From contig CBFHJL010000021.1 in NCBI GenBank assembly GCA_965656195.1, positions 1 through 34,965 on the forward strand: a stretch of DNA of 34,965 nucleotides, read 5' to 3'. How positions within the stretch are numbered: position 1 is the stretch's first letter; every line of letters begins with the position of its first letter. A program made the position numbers and the translations under genes. Source of the stretch: Brumimicrobium sp965656195. Lineage in GTDB: Bacteria > Bacteroidota > Bacteroidia > Flavobacteriales_D > Crocinitomicaceae. The notes beneath the pieces are model-generated. The model was not told where the DNA came from. It saw only the letters and a program-made list of their open reading frames with translations, and ran no database searches. Below are positions 24,409-33,859 of the stretch, piece after piece.

Positions 24409-24441
24409 TTGCATCATCTTTCGGGATTAACCTTATTTTTG
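24409..24441 (+). promoter_or_regulatory. Promoter of secA
   Basis: TTG (24409-24411), 22 bases, TATTTTTG (24434-24441), 22 bases before the secA ATG. The -7 is consensus; the spacing is slightly long. Confidence 0.55.
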
Positions 24442-24463
24442 ATGGCAATTAATAGATCTTAAC

Positions 24464-27400
24464 ATGATAGGAGGAATCTTAAAGAAAATACTTGGTGATA
24501 AGTCTGATAAAGACAGAAAGGAATATCAACCAATCATAGATAAAGTCAACGAAATTTATAAATCTCTATCATCTATTTCTGATGATGAGTTAAGAAATAG
24601 AACATTCGAATTTCAAAAGAAAATTCAAAAGCAAACCGCTGGGATTGAAAAAGAAATTGAGGAGTTAGAGGCCAAAGCAAACGATCCTGAAACACCTGTT
24701 CTAAACAAAGAGGATATTTTTGAAAAGATCGATAAGCTTAAGGAAAAGTCTGATGATGAAATCGAAAAGGTTTTAGAAGAAATTTTACCTGATGCTTTTG
24801 CTACTGTAAAAGAAACAGCGAGAAGATGGGCCGAAAGAGGAAAGATGGTTGTTACTGCAACTGACTTCGATCGAGAACTAGCTGGAAAACATGATGGTCT
24901 GGAAATCGATGGTGATAAAGCTATATGGAAAAACCAATGGAGTGCTGCTGGTGCGAAAATGGAATGGGTTATGGTTCACTACGATGTTCAAATCATGGGG
25001 GGCGCTGTTCTTCATAGAGGTAATATTGCAGAGATGCAGACCGGTGAAGGAAAAACACTTGTTGCAACACTTCCAGTATATTTAAATGCAATCGCAGGAA
25101 AAGGTGTTCACCTTGTAACCGTAAACGATTATCTAGCTCGACGTGATAGTGAGTGGATGGGACCCCTTTATCAATTCCATGGTCTTTCTGTAGACTGTAT
25201 CGATAAACACAAACCCAATTCTGAAGAAAGAAGAAAAGCATACAAGGCTAACATAACTTTTGGTACGAACAACGAATTTGGTTTTGACTACTTGAGAGAT
25301 AACATGTCGAGTGACATCAACAGTCTGGTTCAGAAGAAACATCACTATGCGATTATTGATGAGGTCGATTCTGTTTTGATTGATGATGCTCGTACTCCAT
25401 TGATAATTTCTGGACCTACTCCAAAAGGGGACCAACAAGAATACGTTGGGTTAAAACCAATGGTAGAGAAGGTAGTAAGTGCACAGCGAACATTAATAAA
25501 CAAGGTTCTTGCAGAAGCTAAAAAAGAACTTAGTGTTATTAATGAACCACTCGACGATAAAAAAGAACAAAAGAAAAGATTAGAGGAAGGAGGAAAGAAA
25601 TTACTTCGTGCATACAGAGGTCTTCCAAAAAATAAAGCATTGATTAAGTTCTTATCTGAACCTGGGGTAAAGGCACATCTTCAGAAGACAGAAAATTTCT
25701 ATATGGCAGAGCAAAACAAGCAAATGCCAATCATTGATAAGGAACTATACTTCACCATCGATGAGAAGAATAATACAATTGATTTAACGGATCAAGGAAT
25801 TGATCTTCTTTCTGGAGCAAATGATCCAACATTCTATATACTGCCAGATATTGGTGTAGAACTTGCTGAATTAGAGAAAAAAGGTCTAGCTCCAGAAGCT
25901 TTAGCGGAGCAAAAAAATGCATTAATTCGTGACTACTCAGTAAAATCTGAAAGAATTCACAGCATCAACCAATTACTAAAAGCATATACGCTATTCGAAA
26001 AAGAAGTTGAATACGTAATTATGGATGGTAAGATCAAGATTGTTGATGAATCTACAGGTCGTATCATGGAAGGACGCCGTTATTCTGACGGACTCCACCA
26101 AGCTATTGAAGCTAAGGAAGATGTAAAAGTTGAGGCTGCAACACAAACGTATGCAAGTATTTCGCTACAGAATTATTTCCGCATGTACCACAAACTTGCC
26201 GGTATGACAGGTACTGCAGAAACTGAGGCAAAAGAATTTTGGGACATTTACGAATTAGATGTAGTTGTCATCCCTACAAATAGACCTATCGCTCGTAAAG
26301 ATATGGACGATATGGTATATAAGACTGCACGTGAAAAGTATACCGCAGTAATTGAAGAGGTTGCAGAACTAGTCGAAAAAGGTAGGCCTGTTCTTGTAGG
26401 TACGACAACGGTCGAGATTTCTGAATTATTGAGCCGTATGCTCCAGATGAAAGGAATTAAACATAACGTACTGAATGCAAAACAACACCAGAAGGAATCT
26501 GAAATCGTTGCTGATGCCGGTGCTAAAAGCGCTGTTACAATTGCGACGAACATGGCCGGTCGTGGTACTGATATCAAACTTCAAGAAGGAGTTAAGGAAG
26601 TCGGTGGTCTTGCAATTGTTGGTACAGAACGTCATGATTCTCGACGTGTCGACAGACAGTTGAGAGGTCGAGCAGGACGACAAGGTGATCCAGGATCTTC
26701 TCAGTTCTTCGTTTCTCTCGAGGATGATTTGATGCGTAAATTTGGTTCTGAAAGAATCGCTAAGTTGATGGACCGAATGGGACTTAAGGAAGGTGAAGTG
26801 ATTCAGCACAGAATGATTTCTAAATCAATCGAAAGAGCGCAAAAGAAAGTAGAAGAGAATAACTTTGGTAATCGTAAACATCTTCTTGAATACGATGATG
26901 TTATGAATGCTCAACGTAAAGCAATCTATCGTAAACGTAAAAATGCATTGTACGGTGATCGATTAGACCTTGATATTGCGAATATGTTCTACGACACTAT
27001 TGAAGTTATAGCTAGCAAATACGATGGGAAGGATGATTTCAAGGAATTCGAGCTTGAATTATTGAGAGTTGTAGGAATTCAATCCCCTGTTAAACAGGAT
27101 GATTTCGGAAAAATCCAAAGTAATGAGTTGATTGAGAAGGTTTACAATGCCGCTCTTGATCGATACGATGAGAAAAATCAAAAGCTCGCTACGCTGGTTT
27201 ATGAAAATGTTAAGCAACATTACGAAAATCCTGAAAATAGAGCTAGGCACATTCGAGTTCCTCTTACAGATGGAAATAAAGCTATTGAAGTTTCAACGAC
27301 AATTCAAGAAGGATTTGACTCTAAAGGTACTTCAATAATTAAGTCCTTTGAGAAAGCCATGGTTCTTGGTTTGATTGATAACGAGTGGAAAGAGCACTTG

Positions 27401-27820
27401 CGTGAGATGGATGATTTGAAGCAATCAGTTCAACAAGCGCGTCACGAACAAAAAGACCCACTATTGGTTTACAAGCTGGAGTCATTTGAATTATTCAGAG
27501 CTATGCTGGATCGATTGAATGTGGAAACCGTAGAATTTTTAGTAAAAGGTTCTATTCCTATTCAACCAGATGCAGCGTCAGTTCAAAATAAGGCCGCAGA
27601 ACAAAATGATAACTATGCTCAGGCACAAGTGAATCAAAGTACAACTGCCAATACTCCACAATTTGAAGGAAGTCAAGGTTATGATGAAGCAATGTCTCAA
27701 TCACAGCGTCAGAGTCAGCCTAAGCAGCAACCTGTTGTTGCAGACAAAAAAATAAATCGTAACGATCCGTGCCCTTGTGGAAGTGGTAAAAAATACAAGC
27801 AGTGTCACGGTCGCAGTTAA
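24464..27820 (+). CDS. secA: Preprotein translocase ATPase SecA
   Basis: Motor of the Sec pathway that pushes unfolded preproteins through SecYEG using ATP; cytosolic and membrane-bound. The 1118 residues are longer than the roughly 900 of E. coli SecA but typical of Bacteroidetes. The Walker A motif MQTGEGKT is at 191-198 and the DEAD-like Walker B DEVDSVLIDDART starts at 299. Between about 310 and 430 lies an extra Lys/Glu-rich insert. Further on are VDESTGRIMEGRRYSDGLHQA, GMTGTAETEA, TNMAGRGTDI (about 695) and LRGRAGRQGDPG. A Gln-rich linker leads to the C-terminal zinc motif CPCGSGKKYKQCHG, which contacts SecB and ribosomes. The carotenoid desaturase gene begins 12 bases after the stop. 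Confidence 0.98.
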   Translation: MIGGILKKILGDKSDKDRKEYQPIIDKVNEIYKSLSSISDDELRNRTFEFQKKIQKQTAGIEKEIEELEAKANDPETPVLNKEDIFEKIDKLKEKSDDEIEKVLEEILPDAFATVKETARRWAERGKMVVTATDFDRELAGKHDGLEIDGDKAIWKNQWSAAGAKMEWVMVHYDVQIMGGAVLHRGNIAEMQTGEGKTLVATLPVYLNAIAGKGVHLVTVNDYLARRDSEWMGPLYQFHGLSVDCIDKHKPNSEERRKAYKANITFGTNNEFGFDYLRDNMSSDINSLVQKKHHYAIIDEVDSVLIDDARTPLIISGPTPKGDQQEYVGLKPMVEKVVSAQRTLINKVLAEAKKELSVINEPLDDKKEQKKRLEEGGKKLLRAYRGLPKNKALIKFLSEPGVKAHLQKTENFYMAEQNKQMPIIDKELYFTIDEKNNTIDLTDQGIDLLSGANDPTFYILPDIGVELAELEKKGLAPEALAEQKNALIRDYSVKSERIHSINQLLKAYTLFEKEVEYVIMDGKIKIVDESTGRIMEGRRYSDGLHQAIEAKEDVKVEAATQTYASISLQNYFRMYHKLAGMTGTAETEAKEFWDIYELDVVVIPTNRPIARKDMDDMVYKTAREKYTAVIEEVAELVEKGRPVLVGTTTVEISELLSRMLQMKGIKHNVLNAKQHQKESEIVADAGAKSAVTIATNMAGRGTDIKLQEGVKEVGGLAIVGTERHDSRRVDRQLRGRAGRQGDPGSSQFFVSLEDDLMRKFGSERIAKLMDRMGLKEGEVIQHRMISKSIERAQKKVEENNFGNRKHLLEYDDVMNAQRKAIYRKRKNALYGDRLDLDIANMFYDTIEVIASKYDGKDDFKEFELELLRVVGIQSPVKQDDFGKIQSNELIEKVYNAALDRYDEKNQKLATLVYENVKQHYENPENRARHIRVPLTDGNKAIEVSTTIQEGFDSKGTSIIKSFEKAMVLGLIDNEWKEHLREMDDLKQSVQQARHEQKDPLLVYKLESFELFRAMLDRLNVETVEFLVKGSIPIQPDAASVQNKAAEQNDNYAQAQVNQSTTANTPQFEGSQGYDEAMSQSQRQSQPKQQPVVADKKINRNDPCPCGSGKKYKQCHGRS

Positions 27821-27832
27821 AAGAGACCGTAG

Positions 27833-29302
27833 ATGAAAGTTGGTATTATAGGTGCAGGAGTTGGAGGATTAGGTAGCGCTATTCGTTTTGCAAACGCAGG
27901 TCATGAAGTCACAGTTTTTGAGTCTAATGATCATCCAGGAGGCAAGATAAATAGTCTCACGCTTGGAGATTATCGATGGGACATGGGACCTTCAGTTTTT
28001 ACAGGTCCGGAATATGTTTGTGAACTTTTCGAACTGTGCAGAAAGGACTTCTCATCATTTGAATTCAAAAAGCTCGAAGAATCTTTTCGTTACTTCTATA
28101 AGGATGGTACGCGGTTTTCTTTAAGCGCCGATAAAGAAGAGCTCTGCTCTACTTTATCTAGTGAATTAGGAGAAAATAAAGATGTAATCAAAAAGTACCT
28201 GGATAAATGTGGCAAAAATTATAAGTCCATTGCACCTCTATTTATAGAAACAAGCCTTCACCGCTGGAGGCATTTAATGAACGGCAAACTATTCAAAGCT
28301 CTTGCTCGAATTCCAAGGTATAAATTGAATAAAACCATGCACGAAGAAAATGCTGGAATATTCAAAAATCCGAAGACTGTTCAGTTATTCAACCGATATG
28401 CCACGTATAATGGGTCAAGTCCTTTCAAGGCTCCCGCGATGCTAAACATGATTCAGCACCTTGAGATCAATGAAGGCGTTTATCTGCCAAAAAATGGAAT
28501 GGTTCAAATCGCTCGTTCGCTCCATGAACTGGCGGTTAGTCAAGGAGCAAAATTTAATTTCAATGAAAAGGTAGAGAAGATCAACCACAACGGTGAATCG
28601 ATAACAGGCCTCGAAACATCAAAAGGAAGTTATGATTTTGATGTCGTAATAAGTAATATGGATATTTTATTTACTTATAAGAACTTGCTTAAGGACTTGA
28701 GTAAACATCCTGAAAAAATATTAGATCAGGAAAGGTCTAGTTCAGCTATGGTTTTTTATTGGGGAATCAAAAAGCAATTTCCTCAACTTGGGGTTCACAA
28801 CATGTTTTTTGCTGAAGATTATAAGGCAGAATTCAAATCTTTATTTGAAACAAAAACATTATACGATGACCCTTCGATTTATGTGCATATAACGAGTAAA
28901 GAAAAAGTAGAGGATGCTCCTGAAGGCAAGGAGAATTGGTTCACCATGATCAACTGTCCAATCAACACTGGTCAAGACTGGACTGAATATCGAAAGAAAT
29001 GCAGAACGTCAATTATCGCGAGACTATCCAACGAATTAGGGTGTAATATCGAAGAGTTGATTGAAGAAGAATTTGTAATGGATCCTCCTTTTATTGAGGA
29101 AAAATATTCAGGAGCCATGGGCTCTATTTATGGAAACTCATCGAATAATAAATACGCTGCATTCTATCGACATGCAAACTTCAGCAAACAATTAAAAGGC
29201 TTATACTTCGTAGGTGTAACGGTACACCCTGGTGGTGGAATACCATTAGCATTGAATAGTGCGAAAATTGCACACCAGTGCTTTGAGGAAGATTTTAGTT
29301 AA
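27833..29302 (+). CDS. Phytoene desaturase-family FAD oxidoreductase, CrtD-like
   Basis: Carotenoid-pathway desaturase, 489 residues. The FAD-binding motif IIGAGVGGLGSAIRFANAGH is at 4-23, followed by FESNDHPGGKINS and WDMGPSVFTGPEYVCELF. The C-terminal FAD motif FVGVTVHPGGGIPLALNSAKIA is near 457-478. The wording around DMGPSVFT..EYV.ELFELC is closer, as I remember it, to flavobacterial CrtD (1-hydroxycarotenoid 3,4-desaturase) than to CrtI, but only a tree can decide. No other crt gene is in the window; it follows secA by 12 bases and may ride on the secA transcript. A pigmented, probably carotenoid-making, cell is implied. Confidence 0.8.
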   Translation: MKVGIIGAGVGGLGSAIRFANAGHEVTVFESNDHPGGKINSLTLGDYRWDMGPSVFTGPEYVCELFELCRKDFSSFEFKKLEESFRYFYKDGTRFSLSADKEELCSTLSSELGENKDVIKKYLDKCGKNYKSIAPLFIETSLHRWRHLMNGKLFKALARIPRYKLNKTMHEENAGIFKNPKTVQLFNRYATYNGSSPFKAPAMLNMIQHLEINEGVYLPKNGMVQIARSLHELAVSQGAKFNFNEKVEKINHNGESITGLETSKGSYDFDVVISNMDILFTYKNLLKDLSKHPEKILDQERSSSAMVFYWGIKKQFPQLGVHNMFFAEDYKAEFKSLFETKTLYDDPSIYVHITSKEKVEDAPEGKENWFTMINCPINTGQDWTEYRKKCRTSIIARLSNELGCNIEELIEEEFVMDPPFIEEKYSGAMGSIYGNSSNNKYAAFYRHANFSKQLKGLYFVGVTVHPGGGIPLALNSAKIAHQCFEEDFS

Positions 29303-29359
29303 TCCTATTTTACTAGTTCCGTAATATTACCTAAATCTATATCTGTTCTAATTCATTTC

Positions 29360-29377
29360 ATCTGATTTAATTCAGAT
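29360..29377. promoter_or_regulatory. Inverted repeat upstream of the WD40-caspase gene
   Basis: ATCTGA-TTTAAT-TCAGAT, 28 bases before the ATG. This is a perfect 6-bp dyad that could be an operator. No consensus -7 element was found nearby. Confidence 0.3.
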
Positions 29378-29405
29378 AATCAGTATTTTAGACAGAAATC
29401 TTTCG

Positions 29406-32400
29406 ATGCGTTTATTACTAATTTTCCTTTACGTTTGCCAATTGTGTTATGCTCAAACACCAGAGATTCGTATAAATCCAGGTGGGCATATGGCCTTAAT
29501 CCGGAACCTAGAGGTTTCGCAAGATGGGAGATATGCATTCTCTGCGAGTTTCGATAAAAGTGTCAAACAATGGGACTTAACCAACGGTAAAGTCATACAG
29601 GAGTTTCGTGGACAAATCGGATACGGAGCGGAAGGTATGGTATACGAAATTGCTATTTCCCCGGATGACAAGTTCATTGCAGTGGGTGGTTGGTTTGGTA
29701 AAGATGACGAAACTGAAATACTTGGAGATATTCGTTTGTATAATATTGAATCTGGAAAACTTGAACATGTATTCAAAGGGCTAGAAAATATCCCCGTTGA
29801 AATTGCTTTTCTGAATAATGGAAAGCAGATCATGGCAGCTGATCAATCAAGCTCTATTTTTGTTTGGGATCTATCAACAAAATCTTTAGCTCTAGATCTA
29901 AAATTTCACTCAAAAAACTATGGTGAGGCATTATACGAAGCGTCAGCAAAGGGAAATTATATTTTTTCCGTAGATGAATTGGGAAACCTGGCATTGTGGG
30001 ATATCTCCGAATCAAGTTCAAGACCAAAAGCTACCAACACAAAAGATTACAAAAAGATTCTTAAGAACATTAATTCGTCAATGGCTATTTGTCCAATAAA
30101 ACGAGAAGTAGTGATAAGTGCAGACAAAACACTATACTTTTTTGATTTTAAGTTAAAGTTGATCAATAGCATTGAATTAGATTGCCATCCAGGCTTTTTG
30201 GAATACAATAAAACTGGTGATCTTCTCTTTCACGGAAATGTTGGTACGGGAGGGAATAATATATGCAGTGTTCTAGAACGCAACGGAAAAAAATGGAATA
30301 CAAAGTATAGACTAGAAGGACATAAAAATGCTGTACTAGCGGGTAAGATGATCAATGATAACGAATTCGTTACATCAGGAGGCGAAAGGGAGGAAGTTCG
30401 AACATGGAAAATCGAGAATAATTCAGTGAAAAATGTCAAGAACCTCCACGGAAACGGAAGGTCATTTTACGGAGTAGCAATAAATGAAGAGCATTTAGCA
30501 CTCGCTGCTGAATGGAATAAGAAGTATGGTTTATCGAGCTTAAGTGAAGGGTTCAACCTATTTCTTAAAGAGAATGAAGCCCTTAGATCTGATCAAACGT
30601 TTCCACGTGCCTATCATTCGTCATCCACTTATAAACTAAGCACTGTAAATGAAGGTGACGGAGTTTATCAAAATAAAGAACTGTACATTGACAAAAATGG
30701 GATACGCATTGATACAATTACTCGAGAATGGTGGTTTGGTGATAGACACAACTGCTTTAGTCTTTCTCCTGAAAACTATATTCTTTCTGGAGGGAGTCAA
30801 GGTGTTTTAGAAGCTTTTAATACACAAGGCTTCCCTATATCCAATTTTGTAGGTCATGAAAGTGATATTTGGTCGATTGGATTCAACAAAGACACATCTC
30901 GAATGATCACATGTTCAGCTGATCAGACTATAAGAATATGGGATCTTTCTGAAATTGGAAAGTTAGAAAACAACTACCCTCCATATACGATTGAAGAATA
31001 TTATAAGCGAATGGAAATATGGGATCCTTTTAAACAATTATTCAAACAAGCAAACATATTAGATATTACAGGAATAAAAACCTATGAAGCTTGGAGAGAG
31101 GCCATAGACGTATTCGAAAAGATAGAATATCCCAAACAATTATTAGAAAAAAAATATTACGATTTTAGACTAAATACCATTTACCCACTTGTATCTATTT
31201 ACATCAATGAAGAGGGAGAGTGGGTAATTTGGAATAATGATGGGTATTTCACTTCTTCTTTAAAAGGTGCGCGCCAAGTAGGTTTCCATTTAAACAAAGG
31301 ACAAGATCAAGCCGCTCAATTTTTCCCGTTTGAACAATTTGATTTAAAATATAATAGACCAGACATTATTTTAGATGAGCTTGATATGGGATACGAAGAA
31401 TACATTCCACTATACAAAAAAGCGTACGAGAAACGACTAAGTAAAATGGGGTATACTATGGCTGATCTTGGCGATGATTTTGAAGCTCCTGAGCTAAAAA
31501 TAACAGACACAAAAAGAGTGAAGGATATGTGCTACGTACTAATTAGTGCCAAAGATGAAAATGTACGACTTAAGAAAATTAATATTTACAATAATGATGT
31601 ACCCGTATTTGGTCGGGATGGACTAAAAACAATTAATTCAAAAACTATAGACACGGTTCTGCAGATTCCGCTAGCTAATGGAATGAATAAAATATCTACT
31701 AATGTTGAAAACAACGATGGTGCAAGATCCTTGAGTTCTTATGAATACATAAATTACTCCAATCAAGCTCAGACTAGTAATCTATATATAATATCCTTAG
31801 GTGTTTCGAAATACGAAGATGAGAACTATAACTTGAAATTTGCAGCAAAAGACGCTAATGATATAAATGCATTTTTTGCAAAGTCTAAGAATTACAATGA
31901 AATCAAAAGACTACAATTCGTAAATAAACAGGTAAACAAAAAAGCTTTGGATTCTATTAAAACATTTGTTCAAAATGCAACTGTAAACGATGCAGTCATC
32001 TTTTTTATCGCTGGACATGGTGTCCTCGATAAAGATTATAACTATATCTATGCAACACACGATATAGATTTCAAGCAGCCCCAAATAAAAGGAATCTCAT
32101 TTTCTGAATTAGAAGAGATTTTAGATCTAGTAAAAAGTCACAAGAAACTTTTATTAATGGATACTTGCCATAGTGGTGAGTTTGACAAAGATGACTTGAG
32201 TGAAGTAGAAACAGTTACTGCTAATGTCGAAAACATCCAATTTAGATCAGTTGGCAGTAGATCAGATCAGCTTTCTAAAACATCCAAAAGATCAGCATCC
32301 GAAATGAGCAAAGCTCTATTTACCGATTTACGTAAAGGTACGGGTACAACTGTTATATCAAGTGCTGGCGGAGTGGAATTCGCTTTTGAAAGTAGTGCCT

Positions 32401-32600
32401 GGAACAATGGCTTGTTTACCTATTGTCTATTAAATAGTCTAGCGAACAAAGCAGCAGATGAAAATAAAGATGAAAAGGTAAGAATATCAGAATTAAGAAA
32501 AACGCTACAAGAAGAGGTATACGAATTGAGTAAAGGCTTTCAAAGGCCCACAATGAGATTGAGTAATATAGAAACAGATTTCATTATTTGGAGTTATTAA
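29406..32600 (+). CDS. Exported WD40-repeat protein with C-terminal caspase-like (C14) protease domain
   Basis: A 1064-residue protein with a signal peptide (1-16, cut before QTPE), so it probably acts in the periplasm or at the envelope. WD40 repeats include about 26-58 (ending SFDKSVKQWDL), about 303-335 (EGHKNAVLAG...VRTWKIE) and about 483-520 (GHESDIWSIGF...QTIRIWDLS). They form one or two propellers, several of them degenerate. A linker domain (about 530-785) has Ig-like strands. From about 791 comes a p20-type caspase fold (ISLGVSKYEDENYNLKFAAKDANDI) with catalytic His871 in AGHG and Cys921 in LLLMDTCHSGEF. Both are intact, so peptidase activity, likely after a basic residue as in metacaspase-like relatives, is plausible. 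Two outer-membrane barrel genes follow on the same strand. Target and trigger are unknown. Confidence 0.88.
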   Translation: MRLLLIFLYVCQLCYAQTPEIRINPGGHMALIRNLEVSQDGRYAFSASFDKSVKQWDLTNGKVIQEFRGQIGYGAEGMVYEIAISPDDKFIAVGGWFGKDDETEILGDIRLYNIESGKLEHVFKGLENIPVEIAFLNNGKQIMAADQSSSIFVWDLSTKSLALDLKFHSKNYGEALYEASAKGNYIFSVDELGNLALWDISESSSRPKATNTKDYKKILKNINSSMAICPIKREVVISADKTLYFFDFKLKLINSIELDCHPGFLEYNKTGDLLFHGNVGTGGNNICSVLERNGKKWNTKYRLEGHKNAVLAGKMINDNEFVTSGGEREEVRTWKIENNSVKNVKNLHGNGRSFYGVAINEEHLALAAEWNKKYGLSSLSEGFNLFLKENEALRSDQTFPRAYHSSSTYKLSTVNEGDGVYQNKELYIDKNGIRIDTITREWWFGDRHNCFSLSPENYILSGGSQGVLEAFNTQGFPISNFVGHESDIWSIGFNKDTSRMITCSADQTIRIWDLSEIGKLENNYPPYTIEEYYKRMEIWDPFKQLFKQANILDITGIKTYEAWREAIDVFEKIEYPKQLLEKKYYDFRLNTIYPLVSIYINEEGEWVIWNNDGYFTSSLKGARQVGFHLNKGQDQAAQFFPFEQFDLKYNRPDIILDELDMGYEEYIPLYKKAYEKRLSKMGYTMADLGDDFEAPELKITDTKRVKDMCYVLISAKDENVRLKKINIYNNDVPVFGRDGLKTINSKTIDTVLQIPLANGMNKISTNVENNDGARSLSSYEYINYSNQAQTSNLYIISLGVSKYEDENYNLKFAAKDANDINAFFAKSKNYNEIKRLQFVNKQVNKKALDSIKTFVQNATVNDAVIFFIAGHGVLDKDYNYIYATHDIDFKQPQIKGISFSELEEILDLVKSHKKLLLMDTCHSGEFDKDDLSEVETVTANVENIQFRSVGSRSDQLSKTSKRSASEMSKALFTDLRKGTGTTVISSAGGVEFAFESSAWNNGLFTYCLLNSLANKAADENKDEKVRISELRKTLQEEVYELSKGFQRPTMRLSNIETDFIIWSY

Positions 32601-32678
32601 ATTACTTTAGTTGTGTATTCATTTATACTATTTTGACTAAGAAAACGTTTAATTTATGAACCCCCTCAATTTTTGATA

Positions 32679-33293
32679 ATGCGAACTCTCTTCATTTTAT
32701 CGCTTTTTTTACCTGGATTAATTTTCGCTCAACTTCCTACAAAAGGTATGTTCTCTCTAGGAGTTCGGTCAACATATAACTCATTTAGTCATGATGGAAA
32801 TGGGCTTGGGGCAGGCGGTCATTTCAGAATTCAATTGACAGATCGAATCAATACAGAATGGTTTGCAGATTACATCTCAGTTGGTGATCAAAATATTAGC
32901 AGTAATTATGCTCATATTGGCTGGTCCGTGATGTTCTATCCCATAAAAGACCAGACTTTTCCGAAACGTATTCAGCCTTATATTTCAGCAGGACATTGTT
33001 TCGATTATAATAAAAAAATCGAAGTATCAAATCCTGAAAATTCACGTGATAGATGGGGCTCTGCAGTTCAAGCAGGCATCGGATTTCATATCAACCTTAC
33101 GGAACGATTCGACCTTAGTGTTTCGTCTCTATATATGATTCATTTAACACCAGAAATAGAAGCACATGCACATTCTAATTACGGAGTAACAGAAGTTGAG
33201 TTTCATGACCATTCACATAGTGGTCTTGAAGGACATCTCTTAACAACTCTCAGTATTAATTATAAAATAGGCCAATTATGGGGAAGAAAATAA
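32679..33293 (+). CDS. Outer-membrane beta-barrel protein with His-rich loop
   Basis: The ATG at 32679 gives 204 residues; a TTG two codons upstream is possible but less likely. Signal peptide MRTLFILSLFLPGLIFAQ, then alternating aromatic/hydrophobic strands typical of a small 8-strand OmpX/OmpW-like barrel (GMFSLGVRSTYNSF, GAGGHFRIQLTDRI, NTEWFADYISVG, AGIGFHINLTERFDLSVSS, TTLSINYKIG). An insert of about 25 residues near 160-185 is unusually His/Asp/Glu-rich (EAHAHSNYG...EFHDHSHSG), perhaps a metal-binding loop. It follows the WD40-caspase gene by 78 bases and overlaps the next gene by 16. No specific family is recognised. Confidence 0.75.
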   Translation: MRTLFILSLFLPGLIFAQLPTKGMFSLGVRSTYNSFSHDGNGLGAGGHFRIQLTDRINTEWFADYISVGDQNISSNYAHIGWSVMFYPIKDQTFPKRIQPYISAGHCFDYNKKIEVSNPENSRDRWGSAVQAGIGFHINLTERFDLSVSSLYMIHLTPEIEAHAHSNYGVTEVEFHDHSHSGLEGHLLTTLSINYKIGQLWGRK

Positions 33294-33826
33294 TATTCTT
33301 ATTGGTTTTGGTTTCCTCAATGGTCAGAAGTCAAGAAATTAGTAGATCTGGATTAATAAAAGGAACACTCACTATTTCTCCAGCTACTCTTCTTGATAGC
33401 AAAAATCAACCTTTCTACTTTCACGGTATCCTCGAAGGATATACCAGTGAGAAAATATCTTTTGTTGGTGAAGGTTCCTTTTATCTTGGAGACCTTAGCA
33501 GCAATGAAGTATTTCGTTTTAACAATTCAATTTTTGCAGGATTCAACTGGCATCTATTTAAAGATGGTTCATCCGATTTGTTTGTAGGTCTTCAACCTGG
33601 GATATCCTTTACTATGTTATCCGAACAAACATCTAACGATCGTTTGGCAGTAAATCCAGTTAGTAGCTTCAATCTAGGGTACAACTATTTTATGAATGAA
33701 TACTTTCACTTTTTCGTATTAGGTAAAGTAGTTTTAGGTAGACATTCGAGCTACTCCTATCAATCCTTAAACGAACTTCGTATATCAGCTGGACTAGGAT
33801 TCAGTTTTCCTACGAATAAAAAATGA
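33278..33826 (+). CDS. Putative outer-membrane beta-barrel protein
   Basis: 182 residues with a signal peptide (1-18, MGKKIIFLLVLVSSMVRSQ). Amphipathic strands follow (FYFHGILEGYT, ISFVGEGSFYLG, SIFAGFNWHLF, LFVGLQPGISFTML, SSFNLGYNYFM, FHFFVLGKVVLG, ELRISAGLGFSF), ending Phe-x-Phe, the usual signature of an outer-membrane barrel. Its ATG lies 16 bases inside the preceding barrel gene, so the two are coupled and likely work together, probably with the WD40-caspase protein upstream. No family name can be given. Confidence 0.7.
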   Translation: MGKKIIFLLVLVSSMVRSQEISRSGLIKGTLTISPATLLDSKNQPFYFHGILEGYTSEKISFVGEGSFYLGDLSSNEVFRFNNSIFAGFNWHLFKDGSSDLFVGLQPGISFTMLSEQTSNDRLAVNPVSSFNLGYNYFMNEYFHFFVLGKVVLGRHSSYSYQSLNELRISAGLGFSFPTNKK

Positions 33827-33859
33827 CGTTTTTTAACTCTCATCTTGCGTTTTACAATA

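Noticed and set aside
26248..26809. Minus-strand frames inside secA
   Set aside because: Antisense shadows of strongly conserved SecA motifs.
32673..32678. TTG start for the first barrel protein
   Set aside because: An ATG two codons later gives a normal signal peptide (MRTLFI...).
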